The translations under genes and the position numbers were made by a program. This document shows positions 7,694-12,664 of a DNA stretch of 12,664 bases, one piece after another; the first letter of the stretch is position 1; every line of letters begins with the position of its first letter. Under the pieces are notes generated by a model, which was given only the letters and a program-made list of their open reading frames with translations, made no database searches and had not been told where the DNA came from. The DNA lies in NCBI GenBank assembly GCA_964394205.1, contig CAYMVS010000066.1:1-12664 (forward strand). Direction: 5' to 3'. The DNA is from HGM05190 sp964394205. Lineage in GTDB: Bacteria > Bacteroidota > Bacteroidia > Bacteroidales > Muribaculaceae.

Positions 7694-7976
7694 TTCTAAC
7701 CGCCATTATTTCATTGTTAATCTCTTCTAAAGTCATCTCGGGCATCTCTGATTCTGCAATTGATTGACGCATAGCCTCAAAAGCTTCCAAACCTTTTTGA
7801 CGAATTATATCTTCATTTTTAGCTTTAATCTCAAATGGGATTCTCTGTTCCCTCACCACAGCTTTCATAAAAATATTAAAAGCCGCAGTTGTGCTGATTC
7901 CAAATATTTCACACAATGAATCGAACTTCTTTTTTAACGATTGGTCGACTCGTATTGAAATGGTTGCTTGTGACAT
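7659..7976 (-). CDS. RelB/DinJ-like ribbon-helix-helix antitoxin
   Basis: 105 residues from the ATG at 7976. The N-terminal part (MSQATISIRVDQSLKKKFDS, then the G-I-S-T-T-A-A-F segment and REQRIPF) is the classic ribbon-helix-helix DNA-binding module of RelB/DinJ antitoxins; a charged helical C-terminus would wrap the toxin. An upstream in-frame start would add 44 residues, but these are translated from the promoter region and look like random hydrophobic sequence, so the internal ATG is preferred. It overlaps the PIN toxin by 35 bases. The antitoxin should repress its own promoter through the inverted repeats just upstream. Pairing this antitoxin class with a PIN toxin, not a RelE-fold toxin, is known in Bacteroidota by my recollection, but is less familiar. 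Confidence 0.87.
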   Translation of the reverse strand: MSQATISIRVDQSLKKKFDSLCEIFGISTTAAFNIFMKAVVREQRIPFEIKAKNEDIIRQKGLEAFEAMRQSIAESEMPEMTLEEINNEIMAVRNERKEKDIRRY

Positions 7977-8011
7977 AAATAATCTATGATGTGTATAATG
8001 TTGTTTGTACT

Positions 8012-8045
8012 GCAAATATAACAATATTTGCTTGTAAAATACAAG
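8012..8045 (-). promoter_or_regulatory. promoter with two inverted repeats (probable antitoxin operator)
   Basis: On the minus strand the -7 box TATATTTG covers 8020-8013 and a TTG -33 element lies at 8044-8042, 21 bases upstream. Two perfect inverted repeats are superimposed: GCAAATA (8012-8018) with TATTTGC (8025-8031), and CTTGTA (8031-8036) with TACAAG (8040-8045). They share base 8031. Their placement across the two promoter boxes is what is expected for autorepression by a ribbon-helix-helix antitoxin. Confidence 0.65.
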
Positions 8046-8289
8046 TAAAATGCATGTCATAAATGGTGTAAAAAGATTAACGAATGTTGATTTAACAAGA
8101 TTTAACAACCGGGACAGGTGTTTCTTTTGACTACATTTGTCATTTGGAGGGATGAGGAGAGTGTATTTTTGACTTGTAAAAATAATTTTAAAAAATGAGA
8201 AATTATATAGTTATTGATTCTTACCTCGGGTGAGTGTGGCCGAGTCGGCGACTGCTGCATCTTCTGTGTTAGCGACACTGATGTGTCCC

Positions 8290-8321
8290 TTTGATAATTC
8301 GGAAAAATCGTGCTAACTTTG
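8290..8321 (+). promoter_or_regulatory. promoter of the TonB-domain gene
   Basis: TTTG at 8290-8293 and TAACTTTG at 8314-8321 are separated by 20 bases, an exact match to the Bacteroidota TTTG/TAnnTTTG arrangement. The start of transcription would be about 25 bases before the ATG at 8351. An AG-rich stretch (around 8337-8342) could help ribosome binding. Confidence 0.75.
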
Positions 8322-8350
8322 CATTATAATATAAATAGAGAGATTCATAT

Positions 8351-8773
8351 ATGCACAAGTTTCTTATTCCTTTTTTTATTGCGTTATTTGTCGCAAACAC
8401 AGCTCTTTCTCAAGGATTTAACTATGAGGAAGTGACATACGGCTATGATAACGTTCCAAAAGAAAATTGTCCTGATGTTTTTCCCGCTTATCCGGAGGGA
8501 TTGAGAGGGGTTATGAATTATTTATGTGAAAATTTATCTTATCCAAAGGAAGCATATAGTAAGAAAATTGAAGGACGTGTTGTTGTAAAATTTATGGTGA
8601 ATATTAATGGGGAAGTGTCAGATGCAGAAGTAATGAAATCTGTTCATCCTCTTTTGGACACAGAAGCAATCAGGGTTTTAAGCTCAATGACCGGATTCAA
8701 ACCTGCATATATTAATGGAGAAGCCGTCCCATTCTGGTTTTATTTGCCTGTGACATTTAAGATTCCCGATTGA
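8351..8773 (+). CDS. small secreted protein with TonB C-terminal domain
   Basis: 140 residues. Residues 1-20 form a signal peptide, with a likely cut after Ser20 (ALS|QG). The motif PAYPEGLRGVMNYLCENLSY (45-64) followed by GRVVVKFMVNINGEVSDAEV and a GFKPAYINGEAVPFW segment is the standard Bacteroidota form of the TonB C-terminal domain (PF03544 type). Unlike true TonB it has no retained membrane anchor and no proline-rich spacer, so it should be a free periplasmic protein, not an energy transducer. It has its own promoter and no operon partner. Codon and base use are AT-rich, closer to the toxin-antitoxin locus than to the flanking GC-rich genes. Such orphan domains are common in this phylum and their role is not established. 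Confidence 0.83.
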   Translation: MHKFLIPFFIALFVANTALSQGFNYEEVTYGYDNVPKENCPDVFPAYPEGLRGVMNYLCENLSYPKEAYSKKIEGRVVVKFMVNINGEVSDAEVMKSVHPLLDTEAIRVLSSMTGFKPAYINGEAVPFWFYLPVTFKIPD

Positions 8774-8872
8774 TGAATAATAGGTCAGACGTCAATTGAC
8801 CGCGTTGTTGAACACCTGCCACCAACCGGCCCTGTCGGCTGACCCTCTTTTGACCGGTTACTGAATAAAATG

Positions 8873-8904
8873 AAGCGCCCGCGGCGATTGAGCTGCGGGC
8901 GCTT
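8873..8904 (-). terminator. terminator of the rpsF-rpsR-rplI operon
   Basis: A 13-bp GC-rich stem pairs 8873-8885 with 8892-8904 (one G-T pair) around a 6-base loop. On the minus strand it lies 24 bases after the rplI stop and is followed by a T-rich stretch (CATTTTATT). The plus side is not T-rich, so it mainly serves the ribosomal operon, though it may also stop reading from the convergent TonB-domain gene. Confidence 0.82.
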
Positions 8905-8928
8905 ATAGTGGAGTGATGACTGTTCTTC

Positions 8929-9372
8929 TTATTCAGCGACAACCTCAAAGGGTATGTCAACCGAAACCTCTTTGTGGAGGCGGATGGTGGCGGTGTATTT
9001 GCCAACCTCTTTAACAGCCTCTTTGAGGATGATGGTCTTGCGGTCAACGTTGTGGCCAAGTTTCTCGAGAGCCTCGGCGATCTGAATATTGTTGACCGAG
9101 CCAAAGATTGTGCCGGTCGAGCTTGTCTTGGCACCGATTGTGAGCTCAACACCCTCGAGGGCGGCAGCCGCACTCTCGGCCTCAGCCTTGATTTGAGCAA
9201 GCTTATGGGCGCGCTGACGCTGGTTCTCAGCAAGAATCTTGAGAGCTGACTCGGTGGCGATTACGGCTTTACCCTGGGGAATGAGATAGTTGCGGGCATA
9301 TCCCTTTTTTACGTCGACAACATCGTCTTTGTAGCCGAGGCCGTTGACATCTTCTTTTAAAATGATCTGCAT
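8929..9372 (-). CDS. rplI: 50S ribosomal protein L9
   Basis: 147 residues, the usual length. It starts MQIILKEDVNGLGYKDDVV and carries the L9 signature around KKGYARNYLIPQGKAV at about 22-37, which binds 23S rRNA. A long connecting helix (about 41-75) and a C-terminal domain with GTIFGSVNNIQIAEAL follow. L9 sits at the base of the L1 stalk and helps keep the reading frame. It is the last gene of the operon, 22 bases after rpsR, and is followed by a strong terminator. Confidence 0.97.
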   Translation of the reverse strand: MQIILKEDVNGLGYKDDVVDVKKGYARNYLIPQGKAVIATESALKILAENQRQRAHKLAQIKAEAESAAAALEGVELTIGAKTSSTGTIFGSVNNIQIAEALEKLGHNVDRKTIILKEAVKEVGKYTATIRLHKEVSVDIPFEVVAE

Positions 9373-9394
9373 AATTCCTAAAGATTTTAACGGT

Positions 9395-9661
9395 TTATTT
9401 CATCAAGTCGGTTACGTAGGGCAGCAATGCAAGGTGGCGGGCACGCTTGACGGCCTGGGCGACGCGGCGCTGAAATTTCAACGAGGTGCCGGTGATGCGA
9501 CGAGGCAGTATCTTGCCCTGCTCGTTGAGGAATTTCTTGAGGAACTCGGGATCTTTATAGTCGATATATTTGATTCCGCTTCTTTTGAAACGGCAATATT
9601 TCTTTTTCTTTACATCCACCGACAGAGGGGTGAGATAACGGATTTCTGATTGCTGTGCCAT
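9395..9661 (-). CDS. rpsR: 30S ribosomal protein S18
   Basis: 88 residues, typical for Bacteroidota S18. The core YCRFKRSGIKYIDYKDPEFL and the basic ILPRRITGTSLKFQRRVAQA stretch are diagnostic. S18 binds 16S rRNA together with S6 on the platform of the small subunit, which fits its position 3 bases after rpsF. The absence of ssb or priB between rpsF and rpsR separates this arrangement from that of Firmicutes and Proteobacteria. Confidence 0.97.
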   Translation of the reverse strand: MAQQSEIRYLTPLSVDVKKKKYCRFKRSGIKYIDYKDPEFLKKFLNEQGKILPRRITGTSLKFQRRVAQAVKRARHLALLPYVTDLMK

Positions 9662-9664
9662 GTC

Positions 9665-10048
9665 TTAGTTCTCCTTTACTTCTTCGGTTACTTCTACTTC
9701 TACTTTGGGAGCCTCAGCCTTTGAGTGTTTGCTGCGGCGTTTGATTGCATACTCCTCGGCGTACTTGTCAAGACGGAATGTGAGGAAACGGATCACGCGC
9801 TCGTCGCGACGATAGGCGATCTCAAGTTTCTTGACAACATCGGGGTTGGCATCAAACTCTACAAGTGTGTAAAAACCGGTAGATTTCTTCTGGATGGGAT
9901 AAGCGAGCTTACGCAGGCCCCACAGCTCTGTGTTGACGATGGCGCCACCATTGTCGGTGACAACCTTCTCAAACTTTTCTACCGCTTCCTTCATCTGTGC
10001 ATCAGACAAAACGGGAGTTAAAATGAAAACGGTTTCGTAATGATTCAT
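9665..10048 (-). CDS. rpsF: 30S ribosomal protein S6
   Basis: 127 residues from the ATG at 10048, beginning MNHYETVFILTPVLSD as in other Bacteroidota S6 proteins. An in-frame start 36 bases upstream would add twelve residues and leave almost no leader, so it was not used. The body (NTELWGLRKLAYPIQKKSTG, then FYTLVEF and DERVIRFLTFRLDKY) is diagnostic, and the acidic, Lys/Glu-rich tail is common in this phylum. S6 pairs with S18 on the 30S platform. It is the first gene of the operon. Confidence 0.96.
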   Translation of the reverse strand: MNHYETVFILTPVLSDAQMKEAVEKFEKVVTDNGGAIVNTELWGLRKLAYPIQKKSTGFYTLVEFDANPDVVKKLEIAYRRDERVIRFLTFRLDKYAEEYAIKRRSKHSKAEAPKVEVEVTEEVKEN

Positions 10049-10081
10049 GATTGAATTATTATGGTTTGTTAAAAATCGCGG

Positions 10082-10089
10082 CAAAGGTA
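10082..10089 (-). promoter_or_regulatory. -7 box of the rpsF operon promoter
   Basis: On the minus strand this reads TACCTTTG followed by C, a form of TAnnTTTG common before strongly expressed Bacteroidota genes. The region 20 bases upstream is A/T-rich with T-runs but has no clear TTTG. The leader to rpsF would be about 30 bases. Confidence 0.65.
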
Positions 10090-10130
10090 ATGAATTAAAT
10101 CCATAATTAAAAATTTCCCTTCCAACATTT

Positions 10131-10160
10131 CACCAAAAATTTTCACCAAAAATTTTCACC
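10131..10160. repeat. 13-bp tandem repeat, 2.3 copies
   Basis: The unit CACCAAAAATTTT occurs at 10131-10143 and 10144-10156, followed by CACC at 10157-10160. The copies are identical. It lies just upstream of the rpsF promoter and marks the boundary between it and the GC-rich hairpin tract. Confidence 0.85.
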
Positions 10161-10349
10161 ATGACACATGAGACACCGATAAGTTACTGAATACGTGTCG
10201 CGATGTCGTGGTCGTGACCATGAGGCGCCCCGCCGGGGCTGTTTGCGTATGGGTGGCATTGTCAGGCCCTCCGTCACGACATCATGCAAGAGAGATGGCA
10301 ACGTGTAAATCGGCGGCCTGCGGGCGCCGTGTGGAGGGTGAGTGGTTGT

Positions 10350-10386
10350 CTCTGGCCACCGGAGCCACAGGCTCCGGTGGCCAGAG
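10350..10386. repeat. perfect 17-bp inverted repeat with 3-base loop
   Basis: CTCTGGCCACCGGAGCC (10350-10366) is an exact reverse complement of 10370-10386, separated by ACA. Neither side has a T-run, so it is not an ordinary intrinsic terminator. It is the strongest hairpin of the tract. Confidence 0.9.
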
Positions 10387-10409
10387 TTATTGCTAAATCG
10401 GCATCCTTG

Positions 10410-10453
10410 GGTATGCCCCTTGAGGCGACCAATAAGCCGCCGGGGACGATACC
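10410..10453. repeat. nested imperfect hairpin
   Basis: Three stem blocks are nested in register: GGTAT (10410-10414) with ATACC (10449-10453), CCCC (10416-10419) with GGGG (10442-10445), and GGCG (10424-10427) with CGCC (10438-10441). The right edge contains GATACCACGA (10448-10457), whose reverse complement recurs at 10843-10852. Confidence 0.6.
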
Positions 10454-10651
10454 ACGACATAGTGACTACGACACTCTATAGGTTATCAGTCTGTTATCCC
10501 CACACTCGGCTAAAGCCATCGTGTGGCGTTCGGGACAATCACGGGCCGCCGGCACTCCGTCGCTGGCCACCCGTTGGCCCTCCATCGCCACCACCCGTCG
10601 CGACTTCGTCTGCGCGACTATTAGCAACGCAAGGCTTCTTTGCGGATGACC

Positions 10652-10722
10652 CCATGAGGCGCCCGATACGCCGCTGCGGGCGCCAGTGTAATAGTAGCAC
10701 CTCGTCAACGATGGCTGTGTGT
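10652..10722. repeat. diverged direct repeat, copy A
   Basis: It begins CCATGAGGCGCCC, includes an 8-bp stem (10658-10665/10677-10684), then TAGTAGCAC (10692-10700) and ends with ACGATGGCTGTGTGT (10708-10722). The same landmarks occur in the same order in copy B. Confidence 0.65.
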
Positions 10723-10854
10723 ACCGGCGGAGTGTAGCGAAAGAGCCGCTGATGCGGCGAGATTGTCTCGAACCCCAGGCGAAGCTTTAGCGAGCCTGGG
10801 GATAGTCGCCTGACACTCAAAGGAGTGTCGTGAGACACGATTTCGTGGTATCAA

Positions 10855-10966
10855 CCATGAGACAGGTCAAAAGCCGCCGCAGGCGGGTGTATAGTAGTAG
10901 CACATTGTCGAGGAGGCGGGATGTGGAGCCGCCGGGCAGAACAACACGCCGACGATAGCTGTGTGT
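10855..10966. repeat. diverged direct repeat, copy B
   Basis: It begins CCATGAGACAGG, has a CCGCC/GGCGG stem (10874-10886), TAGTAGCAC at 10895-10903 and ends with ACGATAGCTGTGTGT (10952-10966; 14 of 15 bases as in copy A). Relative to copy A it holds about 40 extra bases between the last two landmarks. Further partial copies of the CCATGAGGCG start occur near 10218, and a degenerate one near 10419. Confidence 0.65.
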
Positions 10967-10983
10967 CATCGCGGTTGTTCTCG

Positions 10984-11039
10984 CAATACAGGCATTGAAG
11001 ATGTCCTACAAGTCGCGACATCAAGCCTGTCAGATATTG
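10984..11039. repeat. nested three-block stem-loop
   Basis: CAAT (10984-10987) pairs with ATTG (11036-11039), ACAGGC (10988-10993) with GCCTGT (11025-11030), and GATGTC (11000-11005) with GACATC (11017-11022). The blocks are in register with asymmetric bulges, a layout more like a folded RNA than a simple palindrome. It starts 4 bases after the preceding GAACAAC/GTTGTTC stem. Confidence 0.6.
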
Positions 11040-11125
11040 TTGTGAGGAGGACACGCCAATGGCTTCCCAATGCTCCAAGTCGGTTTTGCTAATAGCGACT
11101 GTAGCTCTTTTATCCAAAATTTATT

Positions 11126-11719
11126 TTAATGAGTTCTATAAAATTTACCTGTTCTAACGTTGTAATGAAGGGCGAAAACTTCAGCGCAATTGTTTTCATC
11201 AGTGTAATAAATGTATACATTATTTCCATCGATTTCAAAAGGACAATCCTGTGTATTTGGATTTGCACCTTCATAATAAAGTGTTGCAATTCCATTTTTG
11301 GAAAAAGCCAAATTAGAAATTGAACCTCTATATGTAAGAGTTGAGAGGAGTTCAGGTGTGAGGACTCCGGTTTGCTTGGCGTATTCGGCGACAGGGACGG
11401 TGAGGATGTCGCTTGAGCCTAACAGAATACCGTCGACCGATGCAGAAATTTTCAGCGGCAGATTTCTCCAATCGACATTGGAGAAAGTGTCAGCGTTGCC
11501 GATAGTCATGGAGAGTACGCCGAAAGAGTCGGACGTCACAGTTTTCTGCTCGTTACATATTACAGTCCCCTTACTGTCGGTAATAATGACGGTGACTGAG
11601 ACTTTCTCATTGGCTCTTGGCTCGCCGGTCTTGGTGTCAAGTAGAGAGACTTGATAACCCACTTGTGAGTAGACGGTGAGAGCCATAAACATGGAAAGGA
11701 CGAAAAATATGTGTTTCAT
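11126..11719 (-). CDS. secreted protein with Bacteroidota N-terminal beta module, unknown function
   Basis: 197 residues. Residues 1-18 are a signal peptide (hydrophobic core, then VYSQ). Residues about 20-116 match a module seen at the front of many Bacteroidota surface proteins: a beta-rich stretch containing the FSNVDWRNLPLKISASVDG segment and ending ILTVPVAEYAKQTG, as in the general pattern F-x-x-V-x-W ... S-x-x-L-x-V-P-x-A-x-Y-A. The last 70 residues form a small, beta-rich domain with aromatic Tyr pairs and two cysteines (159, 178); its family is not recognised. It starts 12 bases after the stop of the upstream gene and is co-transcribed with it. No clear terminator follows. Function unknown; a secreted or surface location is likely. 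Confidence 0.75.
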   Translation of the reverse strand: MKHIFFVLSMFMALTVYSQVGYQVSLLDTKTGEPRANEKVSVTVIITDSKGTVICNEQKTVTSDSFGVLSMTIGNADTFSNVDWRNLPLKISASVDGILLGSSDILTVPVAEYAKQTGVLTPELLSTLTYRGSISNLAFSKNGIATLYYEGANPNTQDCPFEIDGNNVYIYYTDENNCAEVFALHYNVRTGKFYRTH

Positions 11720-11731
11720 GATTGCTTATAA

Positions 11732-12664
11732 TTACTGACGGTTAAAAATGTTGATGACGCTTTTCCCTTTTTTCTTTAATGAGAGAGAACGCTCTGATAT
11801 GTCAACGATTGTGTATGTGGCATTGGCCATCGCGGCATCGTCAAATCTCAATTTGATGTCTCCGGCCTGAGGAGAGTTGAGATCGAATATGAATGATGAG
11901 CCGTTGTAGGCGCCTGTGCCATCAGCTTTAAAAATCAAGATGACATCTTGGTAGGAAATATTTCCTTTCCATGTGCCATAAAGCGTGGCGCCCAAAGCTA
12001 CATTATCAAAATTAATGCCTTCACCACCGTTATAGCAGAATAGCGTGTTCCTTTTCAAACGCGGAATGTAATTGCCAACAAGCATACAGTTTTCGCCACT
12101 CGTTTTGGTGCGCACATCAACGGCGCCACCAATCAGGGTTGCTCCCGGTTGGGCGGTGTGGGCAAAGAAATTGTAAAAGCAATTAGGTGAAGTATTAGCT
12201 GGTGCCGACTTGATGATGTAGTCACCATATTTAAACACCGGGCGGGTGCGCTTGCTCTCTAATGTGCCGGCGATTTGCTCAAAGTTGCAGGAGAACCCAA
12301 CGGGCTCGTCATTGTTTGCTTCAAGCTTTTCATCAAGGAATATCGTGCAAATAGGCTGGAGGGTGTCGTCCTCATCTTCAGTTGCTTCTTCAAGATTAAA
12401 CCCGACTTCCACGGGATGAGGAATCGGGTCGCTTACCTCAGTGCGCGACACTACGCTTTGCTGGCCCGTTGTGATATTTACGGTGTTTTCAAAGTTTGGG
12501 AAGAGGTTCACTTCCTGTTTCAGGAAATCATAGCTTAGTGTTGGACCTATTGGCTGTGTTTGAAACTCCGGTTTTAGAATGTCACGAAGTGATTTATAAT
12601 AAATAAATGTATGATAGTCTAATCCCAAAGCGACAGAGATATTTCCCTTTGAGTATGTCTCCGG
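11732..12664 (-). CDS. secreted or surface protein with C-terminal lipocalin-like domain, 5' end outside window
   Basis: 310 residues are visible and the frame stays open to the window edge (reading PETYSKGNISVALGLDYHTF across 12664 to 12605), so the true start lies beyond. A TTG at 12628 could be taken as a start but has no support. The last 83 residues begin LYGTWKGN and continue DVILIFKADGTG ... YTIVDISERSLSLKK; this GTW-opening, beta-rich pattern is that of small lipocalin-like domains common in Bacteroidota lipoproteins and secreted proteins. The middle part has an acidic stretch (EEATEDEDD) and several cysteines. No signal peptide can be judged because the N-terminus is missing. It is followed 12 bases later by another secreted-protein gene. 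Ligand and role unknown. Confidence 0.7.
   Translation of the reverse strand, partial: PETYSKGNISVALGLDYHTFIYYKSLRDILKPEFQTQPIGPTLSYDFLKQEVNLFPNFENTVNITTGQQSVVSRTEVSDPIPHPVEVGFNLEEATEDEDDTLQPICTIFLDEKLEANNDEPVGFSCNFEQIAGTLESKRTRPVFKYGDYIIKSAPANTSPNCFYNFFAHTAQPGATLIGGAVDVRTKTSGENCMLVGNYIPRLKRNTLFCYNGGEGINFDNVALGATLYGTWKGNISYQDVILIFKADGTGAYNGSSFIFDLNSPQAGDIKLRFDDAAMANATYTIVDISERSLSLKKKGKSVINIFNRQ

Larger units (their letters stand above)
10195..11110. repeat. GC-rich hairpin-dense repeat tract without a convincing gene
   Basis: No reading frame here looks like protein: those that exist are short, low complexity or begin at odd starts. Instead the tract is packed with perfect inverted repeats. 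Stems (arm/arm) are 10202-10210/10275-10283, 10350-10366/10370-10386, 10565-10569/10575-10579, 10597-10602/10613-10618, 10658-10665/10677-10684, 10745-10749/10754-10758, 10758-10762/10766-10770, 10773-10780/10794-10801, 10812-10818/10823-10829, 10836-10840/10843-10847, 10874-10878/10882-10886, 10939-10945/10974-10980 and 10988-10993/11025-11030. Diverged repeat copies lie among them. It resembles a cluster of REP-like or other small mobile repeats, or a structured non-coding RNA. None of the standard RNAs (tRNA, RNase P, tmRNA, SRP RNA) is recognised. Confidence 0.7.

Noticed and set aside
7977..8108. 44-residue N-terminal extension of the antitoxin
   Set aside because: It would be translated from the promoter and operator region and has no antitoxin-like sequence; the ATG at 7976 starts the ribbon-helix-helix module.
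8109..8289. Gap between the toxin-antitoxin locus and the TonB-domain gene
   Set aside because: AT-rich then mixed; only a short GCCGA/TCGGC palindrome is seen. No tRNA, small gene or terminator can be supported.
8757..9233. Minus-strand frame of 158 codons
   Set aside because: Overlaps the rplI gene in another frame and has a Ser/Arg-rich shadow composition.
10195..11110. CRISPR array or standard structural RNA
   Set aside because: Repeats are irregular in length and spacing with no uniform spacers, and no conserved core of tRNA, RNase P, tmRNA, SRP RNA or group II intron domain V is recognised.
10851..11117. Minus-strand frame of 88 codons just after the 197-residue secreted protein gene
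   Set aside because: It starts at TTG, runs through repeat and hairpin DNA, and ends in low-complexity sequence; no domain seen.
12626..12628. TTG as start of the last minus-strand gene
   Set aside because: The same frame is open to the window edge with protein-like sequence, so the gene is truncated by the window and not started there.

Overview
The window looks like a chromosomal segment of a member of Bacteroidota, most likely order Bacteroidales; family level is a guess (a Muribaculaceae-like gut species would fit). Three things support this. The rpsF-rpsR-rplI order has no ssb or priB between the genes. Promoters are of the Bacteroidota type, with a -7 box TAnnTTTG and, about 20 bases upstream, a TTG or TTTG -33 box (seen before the first operon, the toxin-antitoxin locus, the TonB-like gene and, for the -7 box only, rpsF). 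Leaders are A-rich without clear Shine-Dalgarno sequences. The secreted-protein modules near the right end are also typical of this phylum.

Region 1 (about 19-7154, plus strand) is a compact GC-rich six-gene operon. It starts at a good promoter and ends at a 15-bp hairpin with T-runs on both sides. It encodes an SPFH/band-7 protein of the YdjI or 'virion core protein-like' type with four C-terminal zinc ribbons, a four-helix membrane protein, a long coiled-coil protein with one hydrophobic segment and an Ala/Pro tail, two paralogous helical proteins, and a bactofilin-like beta-solenoid protein. Gaps are 5 to 36 bases. The set reads as a membrane-attached, self-assembling scaffold with a zinc-ribbon docking head. 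Only the SPFH and zinc-ribbon parts are recognisable; the whole is the best candidate here for an undescribed system.

Region 2 (about 7262-8045, minus strand) is an AT-rich toxin-antitoxin locus. A RelB/DinJ-like antitoxin overlaps a PIN-domain toxin by 35 bases, and two inverted repeats lie within the promoter. It looks acquired. Next to it (8351-8773, plus) is an AT-rich gene for a small secreted protein with a TonB C-terminal domain.

Region 3 (8873-10089, minus) is the core rpsF-rpsR-rplI operon with a -7 box and a strong terminator.

Region 4 (about 10131-11125) is nearly 1 kb with no convincing gene. It begins with a 13-bp tandem repeat and then holds a dense series of perfect hairpins, including a 17-bp stem with a 3-base loop, plus diverged direct and inverted repeat copies. 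It looks like a nest of REP-like or other small mobile repeats, or a structured transcript.

Region 5 (11126-12664, minus) holds two genes for probable secreted proteins, 12 bases apart. The upstream one runs off the window.
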